Assembly: GCF_013185195.1 (NCBI RefSeq)
Contig: NZ_JAAZWC010000007.1
Span: forward strand, 62,001-126,000
Direction of reading: 5' to 3'
Length of the DNA stretch: 64,000 nucleotides
Source: Saccharibacillus qingshengii
GTDB lineage: Bacteria > Bacillota > Bacilli > Paenibacillales > Paenibacillaceae
Shown here: one piece after another, positions 8,758-16,949 of the stretch
Position numbering within the stretch: position 1 is the stretch's first letter
Layout: each line of letters begins with the position of its first letter
Notes under the pieces: generated by a model
Database searches by the model: none
What the model was told of the DNA's origin: nothing
The model's input: the letters and a program-made list of their open reading frames with translations, nothing else
Made by a program: the position numbers and the translations under genes

Positions 8758-9175
8758 AGGCAGTGATATTTTCCTGCAAAACGTATCCAAAATCGTGGTC
8801 TTCCTGGTACTCGCCTTCGCTTTGTACCTGTTTTTCACCGGCCACAGCAGCCCCGGCGGCGGATTTATCGCCGGGCTGATGAGCGCCGGAGCCCTGCTTC
8901 TGCTGGCCCTCGCCTATGATATCGAAACGGTGCGCAAAGTCGTGCCGTTCGACTTTAAACTTATCACCGCGATCGGACTGCTGATTGCGCTGGGTACGGG
9001 AACGGGCGCCCTCTTGTTCGGGCAGCCGTTTCTGAAGCACGCTTTCGGCCATTTCGATCTTCCGCTGCTCGGCGATACCGAGCTGCATACCGCCCTGATC
9101 TTCGACCTGGGCGTTTACCTGGCAGTCGTGGGAGTTACCATGACGATTCTGCTGACGATCGGAGAGGACCGCTGA
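8750..9175 (+). CDS. mrpB: Mrp antiporter subunit B
   Basis: This 141-residue membrane protein carries the MnhB domain: four hydrophobic segments and the loop FTGHSSPGGGFIAGLMSAGA typical of MrpB. The start at 8750 follows GAAAGGAGGAG inside the end of mrpA, giving an 8-bp overlap. The stop overlaps the mrpC start (ATGA). A longer reading frame upstream in this register lies inside mrpA and is not used. Confidence 0.95.
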   Translation: MPKGSDIFLQNVSKIVVFLVLAFALYLFFTGHSSPGGGFIAGLMSAGALLLLALAYDIETVRKVVPFDFKLITAIGLLIALGTGTGALLFGQPFLKHAFGHFDLPLLGDTELHTALIFDLGVYLAVVGVTMTILLTIGEDR

Positions 9176-9531
9176 TGGAAGTCATTGTAGCCGTCATCGT
9201 AGGCATTCTGTTCGCTGTCGGCATCTATCTTATCTTGACGCAGGATCTGCTGCGGATCGTGCTGGGCACCTCGCTGCTGACACATGCCGTGCATCTGCTG
9301 CTGATGACGATGGCGATGCTGAAGACCGGTTCGGCTCCGCTGCTGGGCCGGGGAGCCGAAGACATCGTCGACCCGCTGCCGCAGGCGTTGATCCTGACGT
9401 CGATCGTCATCAACTTCGGCATTACCGCTTTCTTCCTTGTCTTGTCTTACCGGGCTTATCAGAAACTCGATACGACGGATATGGAACGGATGCGAAGTGA
9501 ATCTTCCAGACATAGGGGGCGCAGCCAATGA
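9175..9531 (+). CDS. mrpC: Mrp antiporter subunit C
   Basis: This 118-residue, three-helix subunit is homologous to NuoK, as shown by GIYLILTQDLLRIVLGTSLL and the buried acidic residue in EDIVDPLPQALILTSIVI. The family usually has about 112 residues, so the length is normal. It is translationally coupled on both sides: ATGA overlap with mrpB and 4-bp overlap with mrpD. Confidence 0.95.
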   Translation: MEVIVAVIVGILFAVGIYLILTQDLLRIVLGTSLLTHAVHLLLMTMAMLKTGSAPLLGRGAEDIVDPLPQALILTSIVINFGITAFFLVLSYRAYQKLDTTDMERMRSESSRHRGRSQ

Positions 9532-11006
9532 ACAACTGGGTAGTCGCGCCCATGCTGATTCCGCTGTTTACGGCGGTTATCTTGATCTTCCTGCACAACA
9601 AGCTGAAGCTTCAGCGCTGGATCAGCCTGATAAGCGCTCTGCTGAACGTTTGTGCAGCCGTGTTTCTGCTGTATCAAGTCCAGCATAACGGGATCCAGAC
9701 GCTCAACATGAGCGGCTGGGCCCCGCCGTACGGCATCGTGCTCGTTGCCGATATGTTCGCCGTTCTGCTGGTGCTGGCCGCTTCGATCGTCAGCTCCTGC
9801 TGCCTGCTGTATTCCTTCCGGGGCATCGACGAACAGCGGGAACGGCATTATTTTTACTCGCTGGTCCACTTCATGCTCGCCGGAGTCAGCGGCTCTTTCC
9901 TGACCGGCGACTTGTTCAACCTGTTCGTCTGCTTCGAACTGATGCTGATGTCTTCCTATGCCCTGATCGTTCTTGGAGGAACCAAGCGGCAGTTTCGGGA
10001 AACGCTTCATTACATTCTGATCAACGTGCTGTCCTCGACGCTGTTCGTCGCTTCGATCGCCTATCTCTACGGGGCGACCGGCACGCTAAATCTGGCGCAT
10101 TTGTCTATGCGGATTGCCGAGAGCGGCCAGAGCGGACCGATTACGGCGGTCTCCGCCCTGCTGCTCGTCGTGTTCAGTGTCAAAGCGGGACTGTTCCTGT
10201 TCTTCTGGCTGCCCGGTTCTTACGGCGCGCCTCCGGCCGCAATCTCGGCCCTGTTCGGGGCTCTGCTGACCAAAGTCGGCATGTACGCCCTTATCCGGAC
10301 CTTTACGCTGATCTTCTACCACCAAGCCGAAGTGACGCATATGCTGATCGGCACCATGGCTATTGCCACTATTGTGCTCGGCGGATTCGGCGCCGTTTCG
10401 CAGACGAACGTCAACCGGATTCTGGGTTATAACGTGATTGCCAGTATCGGCTTTATCTCGCTCGCGCTCGCCGTGTCCAACGAAGATGCTTTGACGGGCG
10501 CCGTCTTCTATCTGGTTCATGACATGATCGTCAAAGCCCTGCTGTTCCTGCTCGCCGGAATTCTTGTCGCCGAAACAGGGACGGAGCGCATCAACCGGAT
10601 GGGAGGCGTACTGACCCATTCTCCGCTGCTCGGCTGGATGTTCCTGATCGCCTCGCTGGCCGTCGTCGGGATCCCGCCGCTGAGCGGATTCCCCGGCAAA
10701 CTGCTGATTATTCAGGGCAGTCTCGAGAGCGGGCAGTATCTGATTGCGGCGGCAGGCGTTCTGCTGACCTTGATGCTGCTGTACTCGCTGATCAAGATTT
10801 TCATCCTCGCTTTCTGGGGCAAGCCCCGCCGACTGCGCGAATCGAAGTGGAAGCAGACGCCCAAGCTCCTGCTCAGTTCCGCTCCGCTGATGCTGATTAT
10901 CGTGCTGCTCGGCGTGTTCGCCGAAGCGTTCATGCCCTATGTCGAGACTGCTTCGAGTGTATTGATCGATCCGACGATCTATATTCAAGCCGTATTTAAG
11001 GAGTAG
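9528..11006 (+). CDS. mrpD: Mrp antiporter subunit D
   Basis: This 492-residue, roughly 14-helix protein is homologous to NuoM/NuoN. The channel glutamate lies in LFNLFVCFELMLMSSYALIV and the conserved lysine in FSVKAGLFLFFWLPGSYG, both needed for proton passage in the family. It overlaps mrpC by 4 bp. Its last codons contain the AAGGAG that serves as ribosome site for mrpE, which begins on the next base after the stop. Confidence 0.95.
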   Translation: MNNWVVAPMLIPLFTAVILIFLHNKLKLQRWISLISALLNVCAAVFLLYQVQHNGIQTLNMSGWAPPYGIVLVADMFAVLLVLAASIVSSCCLLYSFRGIDEQRERHYFYSLVHFMLAGVSGSFLTGDLFNLFVCFELMLMSSYALIVLGGTKRQFRETLHYILINVLSSTLFVASIAYLYGATGTLNLAHLSMRIAESGQSGPITAVSALLLVVFSVKAGLFLFFWLPGSYGAPPAAISALFGALLTKVGMYALIRTFTLIFYHQAEVTHMLIGTMAIATIVLGGFGAVSQTNVNRILGYNVIASIGFISLALAVSNEDALTGAVFYLVHDMIVKALLFLLAGILVAETGTERINRMGGVLTHSPLLGWMFLIASLAVVGIPPLSGFPGKLLIIQGSLESGQYLIAAAGVLLTLMLLYSLIKIFILAFWGKPRRLRESKWKQTPKLLLSSAPLMLIIVLLGVFAEAFMPYVETASSVLIDPTIYIQAVFKE

Positions 11007-11492
11007 ATGCCCTTGGCTTTTCAACTGCTGCTCAATCTCGTGATCGCTTTTGTATGGATGCTGCTTATGCGGGATTTGACCGTATCCGGGTCTCTGGTCG
11101 GTCTGCTGATCGGCCTGCTGCTGATGACGCTGATGCGGCGATTTTTCCCCAAACCTTTTTATCCGAGAAAAGTTTGGGCCTGTGTCAAACTGTTTGCCTT
11201 GCTGCTAAAAGAACTGGTCGTGTCTTCGTTCTCGGTGATCGGCCAGATTATCAAGCCCAAGCTCACGTTTACCCCGGGCATATTCGCTTATGAAACGGAA
11301 TTGAATTCCGGCTGGGAAGTGACCCTGCTGTGCGGGCTGCTCAATCTGACTCCGGGGACGCTGCTGCTCGAAGTCAGTCCCGACGAGAAGACGCTGTATA
11401 TTCACGCCATGCATATCCAGGAAGCCCACGGCGTAGAGAAGCATATCCGCGAAACGTTCGAAAAAGCGATCATGGAGGTGACCCGAAGCTGA
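11007..11492 (+). CDS. mrpE: Mrp antiporter subunit E
   Basis: This 161-residue subunit has the usual two or three N-terminal membrane segments and a soluble C-terminal part with NLTPGTLLLEVSPDEKTLYI and HAMHIQ, the MrpE signature. It begins immediately after the mrpD stop and overlaps mrpF (TGATG). MrpE is required for assembly of the full Mrp complex in Bacillus; the same role is inferred here. Confidence 0.94.
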   Translation: MPLAFQLLLNLVIAFVWMLLMRDLTVSGSLVGLLIGLLLMTLMRRFFPKPFYPRKVWACVKLFALLLKELVVSSFSVIGQIIKPKLTFTPGIFAYETELNSGWEVTLLCGLLNLTPGTLLLEVSPDEKTLYIHAMHIQEAHGVEKHIRETFEKAIMEVTRS

Positions 11493-11782
11493 TGCAAACC
11501 GTACTGCTGCTCTCGATGATTCTGTTGGCGCTTGCGATTGCAGGCTGCCTGTACCGGGTGCTCAAAGGCCCTTCGATTGCCGACCGGATCGCGGCGCTCG
11601 ACACGATCGGGGTCAATGTAGCCGCCGAAGTCGCCGTTGCCGGTGCCTATACGCAGTCCACCGCCTATTTCGAACTGGTGCTGCTGATCGGCATTCTCGC
11701 TTTTCTCGGCACCGTGGCGCTCGCCCGTTATATGGAAAGGGGGAAGGTCCTCGATGCTCCAGACGATTCAACCGGTGATTGA
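11492..11782 (+). CDS. mrpF: Mrp antiporter subunit F
   Basis: This 96-residue, three-helix protein is recognised by RVLKGPSIADRIAALDTIGVN and by the late segment ELVLLIGILAFLGTVALARY. It starts at 11492 behind GGAGGTGACC, within the mrpE stop. Its 3' end overlaps mrpG by 29 bp, which puts the two in strict translational coupling. Confidence 0.94.
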   Translation: MQTVLLLSMILLALAIAGCLYRVLKGPSIADRIAALDTIGVNVAAEVAVAGAYTQSTAYFELVLLIGILAFLGTVALARYMERGKVLDAPDDSTGD

Positions 11783-12182
11783 ATGGATCGCCGTGCTGCT
11801 GATCCTGTGCGGCGCGCTGCTCAGCGTATTGAGCGCTTTCGGTCTGATCCGGCTGCCCGATGTGTATCTGCGCTCGCACGCGGCCACCAAAAGCTCCACG
11901 CTGGGCGTTCTGTGCGTGCTGAGCGGCGTATTTCTGTATTTCGCTTCCGCCATGCAGACGGCCAGTATGAACATTCTGCTCGGTATCGTGTTCTTTTTTA
12001 TCACGGCGCCGCTCGCGGGACATTTGAACGGCCGTGCGGCCTACCGAAGCGGCGTACCGCTGTGGAACGGCAGTATCCAGGACGAATTGGCCGATGCCGG
12101 ACTCTCCGGTCCTTCTGTCTCTTTCGGAGCGGAGGAACGCCGGAACGATCGCGCCGAACCTCCGGGACCCGAAGAAAATTGA
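11754..12182 (+). CDS. mrpG: Mrp antiporter subunit G
   Basis: This 142-residue last subunit has three hydrophobic segments and the MrpG signature LSAFGLIRLPDVYLRSHAAT. The C-terminal 35 residues are hydrophilic and rich in Glu, Arg and Pro (GAEERRNDRAEPPGPEEN), a tail that many homologues lack. The ribosome site AAAGGGGGAAGG is inside mrpF. A strong terminator about 30 bp downstream closes the operon. Confidence 0.93.
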   Translation: MLQTIQPVIEWIAVLLILCGALLSVLSAFGLIRLPDVYLRSHAATKSSTLGVLCVLSGVFLYFASAMQTASMNILLGIVFFFITAPLAGHLNGRAAYRSGVPLWNGSIQDELADAGLSGPSVSFGAEERRNDRAEPPGPEEN

Positions 12183-12213
12183 TCTCCCGATACCTTTTGG
12201 ATCCGCAAACGTC

Positions 12214-12283
12214 AAAAAGCGCTTTTCGGCGCGAAACGTTCTTTCTCCGGAAAGAAGGTCTCGTGATCGAAAAGCGCTTTTTT
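12214..12283. terminator. Bidirectional terminator between mrpG and the convergent small gene
   Basis: The arms AAAAAGCGCTTTTCG (12214) and CGAAAAGCGCTTTTTT (from 12269) pair over 15 bp. An inner hairpin CTTTCTCCGGAAAG lies between them. Each arm also contains the 12-bp palindrome AAAAGCGCTTTT. A-runs and T-runs on both sides allow termination in either direction. Confidence 0.8.
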
Positions 12284-12312
12284 AAATAGGTGACTTGCAG
12301 CTAGCTGTAAAG

Positions 12313-12627
12313 CTAGAGGGATTCCACATAGTCCTTGGCGTCTTTGAGCGACATATTGTACATTTCGCGCGCTTCCTTGATTGCCTCGATCTTTCTTCCA
12401 CGGGCCACAAGTTCGCGCAGCTTCTCTTCGCCTCCGGCTGCACCGCGGGGAGCGTGGGGCTCCGAATCCGTCATCCCCGAAGCCGGAGACCGGTGAAACC
12501 TCGGTCCCGCCGCGATCCGGTCGATTTCTTCCCGCAGCTGGCGTACATCGAAGCGCAGACGGATCACCATCAGCATCAGCGAAAATACGATAAGCGCCAA
12601 AACGGCGGTCGTGTAATTGAACTCCAA
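12313..12627 (-). CDS. Membrane-anchored protein with ribosomal L7/L12 C-terminal-like domain
   Basis: This 104-residue protein has one N-terminal membrane helix (YTTAVLALIVFSLMLMVI), a short coiled or linker part, and a C-terminal segment EEKLRELVARGRKIEAIKEA with SLKDAKDYVESL. That pattern matches the L7/L12 C-terminal fold, where it binds translation factors. In the family this fold also occurs outside the ribosome, and the role of such anchored versions is not established. The start is TTG at 12627, chosen because GGAAAGGAGG lies 8 bases before it. It converges on mrpG. Confidence 0.75.
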   Translation of the reverse strand: MEFNYTTAVLALIVFSLMLMVIRLRFDVRQLREEIDRIAAGPRFHRSPASGMTDSEPHAPRGAAGGEEKLRELVARGRKIEAIKEAREMYNMSLKDAKDYVESL

Positions 12628-12682
12628 CCACTCCGCCTCCTTTCCAGGATAATATGCAGTCTAACGCACACGGGCGCGCCGC

Positions 12683-12844
12683 TTATTTGGAAACGGGCCG
12701 CGCCATTTTTTCGCTCAAAATGTCGTGGAAGCTTTTTTCTTTCTCATCGTTTATGCCTTTTTGAGGAGATACCGCAGGCTGCGGTCTGAAATAGTGAGAG
12801 TTGAAAGCCATTAGATTATGTACGCTCAAGTTCATGTTCTTCAT
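12683..12844 (-). CDS. Small hypothetical protein, 53 residues
   Basis: A short frame begins MKNMNLSVHNLMAFNSHYFR and ends SEKMARPVSK, with stop at 12683. The ribosome site AGGAAGGGGA precedes the first ATG closely and suits the second in-frame ATG at 12835 better, so the protein may be 50 residues. The composition is hydrophilic and there is no signal peptide or membrane helix. The segment EKSFHDILSEKM could be an amphipathic helix. No family was recognised. It lies about 55 bp upstream of the L7/L12-like gene on the same strand and may be cotranscribed with it. Confidence 0.45.
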   Translation of the reverse strand: MKNMNLSVHNLMAFNSHYFRPQPAVSPQKGINDEKEKSFHDILSEKMARPVSK

Positions 12845-13239
12845 TCCCCTTCCTGTCCTGCCGATTATCGGTCGCTCGCTTCTTCATTAACGACTATATA
12901 ACCCGGGGTACTCAAAAATAAACCTATTTTGAGCTTTTCAGGGATAAAGGTCCACGGTTTACGGGCAAAACGTAACTGAAGCCGCAGCTTCTGTGTCCCT
13001 GTGACTATACCGCTGTAAACCTATCTTTTTTTGTAAAAAAAGCTATATACAAGTGTAAAACAAGCCTATCGACTGTCCAAAATCAAAAAAAGCCCGGTCT
13101 ATGGGATCAGTTTGTAAAAATACCCGCGGCTTGATCTTTTGAAACGTAAACTTCTGGTAAACACTCAAAGCAGCGTGTATAATCAGCATAGCCAATTCAC
13201 ACCGTGCGTTAGGTTATAGAAAGGAATGGAAACCCGTTT
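12845..13239. other. Divergent intergenic region with RNA-like dyads
   Basis: No further gene is seen in this 395-bp gap. It holds a hairpin CTCAAAA...TTTTGAG (12911-12933). Next to it is a nested set of dyads: CAGGGA (12939-12944) pairs with TCCCTG (12996-13001) and encloses TTACG/CGTAA (12959-12975) and GAAGC-CGCA-GCTTC (12978-12991). The right half is A+T-rich, with a T7/A7 pair near 13025, and contains the promoter of the next gene. The arrangement resembles a small three-way junction and could be a structured leader on either strand. It does not match a riboswitch class I can name. Confidence 0.5.
13155..13183 (+). promoter_or_regulatory. Candidate promoter of the secreted propeller gene
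   Basis: A perfect TATAAT at 13178-13183 lies 57 bases before the ATG. The region 17 bases upstream (TGGTAA, 13155-13160) is a poor -35. The ribosome site AAAGGAATGG follows near 13220. Confidence 0.45.
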
Positions 13240-14487
13240 ATGAAATCAACCGAGAAATGGGGCGCCTTCGTACTGAGTGCCGCCGTGCTGCTCAGCGCCC
13301 CCGGTTATGCAAATGCTGTCGGAACCCAGGCGGGAAGCACTCTCCCCCGGCCAAGCTGGACGTCCGCTTCCGTCTACGACACCTCGTCCGCTTCCGCGCA
13401 CGAGATCCGTTTCGTCAAATCGCGGGGGCTCGTGTATGTCCACACCGTACAGAACGTCAAGAAGAATTCGTCGAAGACTTCGTACGATTGGCATCTGGAA
13501 ACCGTGACCGCCTTCGATGCCGCGACCGGAGCCCAGAAATGGTCCCGTACGTTCCATGAGAAAGCCGGCCCTTACACGATTGCAAGTTCGATTCTGTATG
13601 CCGGGGACGGAACCGTTTATTTTACCGGAACCTTCTCCGACAAAACCCAGCAGGTCTACGCGCTGAAACCGGACGGCAAGTCGGCCTGGACCCGGTCCGT
13701 CGCTTACGGAAGCGACGTCTACCTGCTCGGCGACGAAAGCCTGCTGGTCGCTTCCCGGCAGGGGCCGGATAAAACGGGAGGAGTCAAAACTTCTCTCGTC
13801 CGTTTTGATGCCGCCGGAAAAACGCTCGCTTCCAAGAACCTTGCAGGCAGCGTCCTCACCGCCGAAGGCGGACGGATCGTGATCGACGCAAGCCGCCTCG
13901 TCAAACACGGCACAGCTTGGGACCGTTCTCCGAGCCCTTCCATCGAAGTCTATACCCCGGAACTCAAGCGGGTATACGGCTACAAGTTCCCGGCAAGCGT
14001 CAATCTGCTTGGAGACGGCGGCGGACCTTCGATTCTGGTACAAAAAGACAATACGGTCATTTTCCGCGGATCGGTGGCCGGTACGGTCAACAAACTGTTT
14101 GCTTTGTCTCCGCAGGGCAGACTGCTCTGGGGACGGACCATTCCGGCCGATTCCGTGATCGCTTCGACGGGCAGCGGATACGTTACGTATTCCAAACGCC
14201 AGCTGACCGCTTTCGATCTCGAAGGCAAACGGGCGGAATGTACGCTAAGCGACAAACCGGGTCAAATCGTGATCCTGGAACATTCCGACGACGGAGAGCT
14301 CCAGATCGATATGGCCGACACGCTGTATGTACTCGATCCGGACAAACTGGATATCCTGCAGGCGGTATCGAACCGCCCGCTGCACGCGGAATACGCGTTC
14401 TCCTACGCCGGTGGAATCCTCTATGCCGCCGAGAATGGATCATTGGTCAAATACGCGTTGAACGGATCGGACGCGACAACCGAATAA
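13240..14487 (+). CDS. Secreted PQQ-like beta-propeller repeat protein
   Basis: This 415-residue protein starts with a signal peptide (MKSTEKWGAFVLSAAVLLSA ending GYANAVG). The body contains repeated propeller blades of the PQQ_2 type, each with a pattern of AxDaaTGaqkWsr (TAFDAATGAQKWSR near residue 95) and repeated YxTGTFSDKTQQVYALKPDG, LFALSPQGRLLWG and LTAFDLEGKRA. Such propellers bind proteins or act as scaffolds in the cell envelope; no enzyme motif is visible. The gene stands alone between a promoter and a strong terminator. Function is unknown beyond an extracellular location. Confidence 0.8.
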   Translation: MKSTEKWGAFVLSAAVLLSAPGYANAVGTQAGSTLPRPSWTSASVYDTSSASAHEIRFVKSRGLVYVHTVQNVKKNSSKTSYDWHLETVTAFDAATGAQKWSRTFHEKAGPYTIASSILYAGDGTVYFTGTFSDKTQQVYALKPDGKSAWTRSVAYGSDVYLLGDESLLVASRQGPDKTGGVKTSLVRFDAAGKTLASKNLAGSVLTAEGGRIVIDASRLVKHGTAWDRSPSPSIEVYTPELKRVYGYKFPASVNLLGDGGGPSILVQKDNTVIFRGSVAGTVNKLFALSPQGRLLWGRTIPADSVIASTGSGYVTYSKRQLTAFDLEGKRAECTLSDKPGQIVILEHSDDGELQIDMADTLYVLDPDKLDILQAVSNRPLHAEYAFSYAGGILYAAENGSLVKYALNGSDATTE

Positions 14488-14502
14488 CCCAGAATTCAGA
14501 AG

Positions 14503-14539
14503 ACGGGTTCCTCGCTATTAATGAGGAAACCCGTTTTTT
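14503..14539 (+). terminator. Terminator of the propeller gene
   Basis: ACGGGTTTCCTC-type arms pair: ACGGGTTCCTC at 14503 with GAGGAAACCCGT at 14523, with a TTTTTT run directly after the stem. Confidence 0.85.
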
Positions 14540-14708
14540 CTTAGGGTCCGATTCAGTCTTTATCTATGAAAAATCCCCTGAAAATACATTGAAAAATAAT
14601 TGTAGCTAAGCTGTTTCAAAAATAAAATTTGCAACTTATTATTCAAATGCTTGCTAGAAGGTTAAGTTGTAGTTGAGCAAACAAAAACATAAGCGGAGGC
14701 GATACAAA

Positions 14709-14969
14709 ATGGGTATCATTTGGTCGTTAATTATTGGCGGCATCATCGGTTGGTTGGCCGGACTCATCGTGGGCAGAGATATTCCTGGCGGGATTATCGG
14801 GAACATTATCGCCGGATTCATCGGTGGTTGGCTCGGTGGAGTAATCCTGGGTAAACTTGGTCCGGAAATCGGCGGATTCTACATTATCCCGGCATTGATC
14901 GGTGCGATCGTACTCGTTGCGGTTGTCAGCCTGATCATGCGTTCGATGGGTCGTAGAAACCGGGCTTAA
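14709..14969 (+). CDS. GlsB/YeaQ/YmgE-family stress-response membrane protein
   Basis: This 86-residue protein consists of three glycine-rich hydrophobic segments (IIWSLIIGGIIGWLAGLIVG, IIGNIIAGFIGGWLGGVILG and a C-terminal helix) ending in a basic MGRRNRA. This is the transglycosylase-associated protein family, induced by envelope or acid stress in several bacteria. ATG 14709 is preferred over an upstream ATG-like start because AAGCGGAGG lies before it. It is monocistronic, ending at a strong bidirectional terminator. Confidence 0.88.
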   Translation: MGIIWSLIIGGIIGWLAGLIVGRDIPGGIIGNIIAGFIGGWLGGVILGKLGPEIGGFYIIPALIGAIVLVAVVSLIMRSMGRRNRA

Positions 14970-15043
14970 GTCCTTGGTTTGACTCCGAGTCGGGTACGTC
15001 CCCGCGATTTGTCTCATTAGAAGATAAATGCATGCGTACCCAT

Positions 15044-15087
15044 AAAAAAGAGCACATCCCGTTTTTACGGACATGTGCTCTTTTTTT
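15044..15087. terminator. Bidirectional terminator between the GlsB-type gene and the chemotaxis receptor gene
   Basis: AAAAAAGAGCACAT pairs with ATGTGCTCTTTTTTT, with an inner CCGTTTTTACGG. A and T runs flank both sides, serving the convergent genes. Confidence 0.85.
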
Positions 15088-15098
15088 GTTGTTCTTTT

Positions 15099-16349
15099 TT
15101 ATCGAATCGGCTGCTGCTCACGGAAATGTTCAACCGCCTGCTTCACCGCACCGGTCAGTTCGCCCAGCCCGGTGATCGTCTCGGAAAGCTGCTGCATACT
15201 GGCCAGCTGTTCTTCGGCTGCGCCGCGTACAGTCGCGACTTCCTCCGAAGTGCTGGCGATCATCTCTTCGGCATGGCCGATCGTATCGCTCACCTGTTCG
15301 GTATGGGCCGCGATTTCTTCCACGGCAGCCGATACGTCCTGCATCTGCATATTGACTTCGTCGACCGCAGCCTGGATAAACTGGAACGACCGGCCGACTT
15401 CTTCAAGCGAACCGATGCCCTGTTTCATATCCTGGGCAACCTGCGAGGAAGTGCCGACGACTTCACCCGTATCCTGCTGAATACTGGCATTGATCGTCGA
15501 TACCCGCTTGGCCGATTCCGAAGACTGTTCGGCCAGCTTGCGCACTTCCGAAGCGATGACGGAAAAGCCTTGTCCGTACTCGCCGGCGCGCGCCGCTTCG
15601 ATCGCGGCATTCAGCGCAAGCAGATGGGTCTGGGACGCGATCTCGGTAATGATACTGACAAAATACTCGATTTCGCCCGACTTCTCGTCAAGACGGTGGA
15701 CCTGCTGAAGCAGCGTCTGGATCGAAACGTCGGTTTTGCGAACCTCTCCCATCGCGCTCACCAGCTGTTTGTATCCCGTAGCGGCCTGCTCCGACGTAAT
15801 CAGCGTCGCACTGGCCACTTCGTCCGTGCTTCCGGCAACCTGCTGTACGGCAGCGGACATTTCCCCCGCGGTACGGGCGATTTCTTTCATTTTCTCCGTT
15901 TGTTCTTCCGAACGCGAAGCCGCGCTGCGCGCAGACTCGGCGATCAGATCGGAGACGAGCAGCCCGACTTCGGCACTCGATTTGACCTGTTCGACGTTCT
16001 GATCGATATCCAGCAGATGGTTCTGCATCCGTTCCATCGCTTGATGCGAAGCATGGCCCGGCTCGTCGGACGCCGGATCGGCAGAAGCGCCTTGATGTCC
16101 GGTGTCGGCCAAATCGGATGCTGCAAAATGCTTGTTAATCTCGGCCGCCCTGCGGTCCGCTTCACGCAGAAGCAGCATAAGGCCGGCTGCAAAAGCACCG
16201 CCGCCGACAATGCCCGCCAGAATCAATCCGGGCACGAAGCTCCCCCAGCCTCGTCCGGGCATCATAAACAGAAAAGCAATAAGCATTTCCAATATGGCCG
16301 CGGTTCCTGCCCCGATAATCATCAAGCGTTTGTTCGTCTCTTTATTCAT
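15099..16349 (-). CDS. Methyl-accepting chemotaxis protein without an extracellular sensor domain
   Basis: The product has 416 residues from ATG 16349 (AGGTGGGAG before it). Two membrane helices lie back to back near residues 10-70 with almost no external loop, so any stimulus must be sensed in or near the membrane or cytoplasm. A predicted helical linker follows, then the long MCP signalling coiled coil from about residue 150. The hairpin tip carries the CheA/CheW-binding signature [20 protein letters not shown] and EVRKLAEQS. Flanking glutamine/glutamate pairs suit methylation. No chemotaxis genes are nearby. Confidence 0.92.
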   Translation of the reverse strand: MNKETNKRLMIIGAGTAAILEMLIAFLFMMPGRGWGSFVPGLILAGIVGGGAFAAGLMLLLREADRRAAEINKHFAASDLADTGHQGASADPASDEPGHASHQAMERMQNHLLDIDQNVEQVKSSAEVGLLVSDLIAESARSAASRSEEQTEKMKEIARTAGEMSAAVQQVAGSTDEVASATLITSEQAATGYKQLVSAMGEVRKTDVSIQTLLQQVHRLDEKSGEIEYFVSIITEIASQTHLLALNAAIEAARAGEYGQGFSVIASEVRKLAEQSSESAKRVSTINASIQQDTGEVVGTSSQVAQDMKQGIGSLEEVGRSFQFIQAAVDEVNMQMQDVSAAVEEIAAHTEQVSDTIGHAEEMIASTSEEVATVRGAAEEQLASMQQLSETITGLGELTGAVKQAVEHFREQQPIR

Positions 16350-16426
16350 GGATTCTCCCACCTGTTGTTTGAAAGTCGGCACGGCACTCCGTCCCGCTTC
16401 GAACGTCCACTCCCAAGAACGTCCGC

Positions 16427-16450
16427 AAAAAAAGCCCGGCATGCCGGGCT
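16427..16450 (-). terminator. Terminator of the 114-residue protein gene
   Basis: Read on the minus strand, AGCCCGGCATGCCGGGCT is followed by TTTTTT. It lies between the hypothetical gene at 16516-16860 and the chemotaxis receptor gene, so the two are separate transcripts. Confidence 0.8.
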
Positions 16451-16515
16451 CGCTCTATGTATCGAAACAGCAGCGCTGCGTACGCCATACGTCCGTACGC
16501 GGCTGCCGGTTCCGA

Positions 16516-16860
16516 TCAGCTGTTCAGGTAAGCTTCCGCATCTTCGAGTTTTTCGAACGAAACGACGATATCGCCGAACATGCGCTTCATTTGCATTTTC
16601 GATACGGCAGAACCGGTGTAATAGGCCCACTTGGTCAGCCCTTTTGCGATAGATTCTTCTCCTGTAGGAGCCAGAGCTACCGCCACTTCCTGCGTGAACA
16701 GTTTGCCTTTGCTGAGATCGGTCAGACCGGTAAAGCCCGGTTTAACTTTCGTCATGGTTGCGGTGTACTCTTTGCGGTAGGCTTCCACTTCGTCCATCGT
16801 GATGCTCTCTACCGTACATACCACACGATTTTCGGCTGGAAAATACTCAATTTTAAACAT
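16516..16860 (-). CDS. Hypothetical cytoplasmic protein, 114 residues
   Basis: ATG 16860 follows CGAGGGGGATTTTCT; a longer frame from 16881 lacks a ribosome site. The sequence begins MFKIEYFPAENRVVCTVESI and contains GFTGLTDLSKGKLFTQE and KWAYYTGSAVSKMQMKRMFG. It is soluble, with alternating strands and helices and a short overall length reminiscent of SpoIIAA/STAS-like folds (a beta strand, then TMDEVEAYRKEY as the first helix). I do not recognise a named family, and the fold suggestion is only a visual impression. It is monocistronic, with its own terminator. Confidence 0.65.
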   Translation of the reverse strand: MFKIEYFPAENRVVCTVESITMDEVEAYRKEYTATMTKVKPGFTGLTDLSKGKLFTQEVAVALAPTGEESIAKGLTKWAYYTGSAVSKMQMKRMFGDIVVSFEKLEDAEAYLNS

Positions 16861-16949
16861 AGAAAATCCCCCTCGATTCAATTATAGACCTTCTTATACA
16901 GTGTACTAAAAAATTTGTCGAATTTAAAGAAAAAAATTGCATATCTTCT

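Noticed and set aside
12939-13001. Cyclic-di-GMP (GEMM) riboswitch
   Set aside because: GGGCAAA and a nearby GAAGCC looked suggestive, but the receptor, tetraloop and the order of stems do not fit the consensus.
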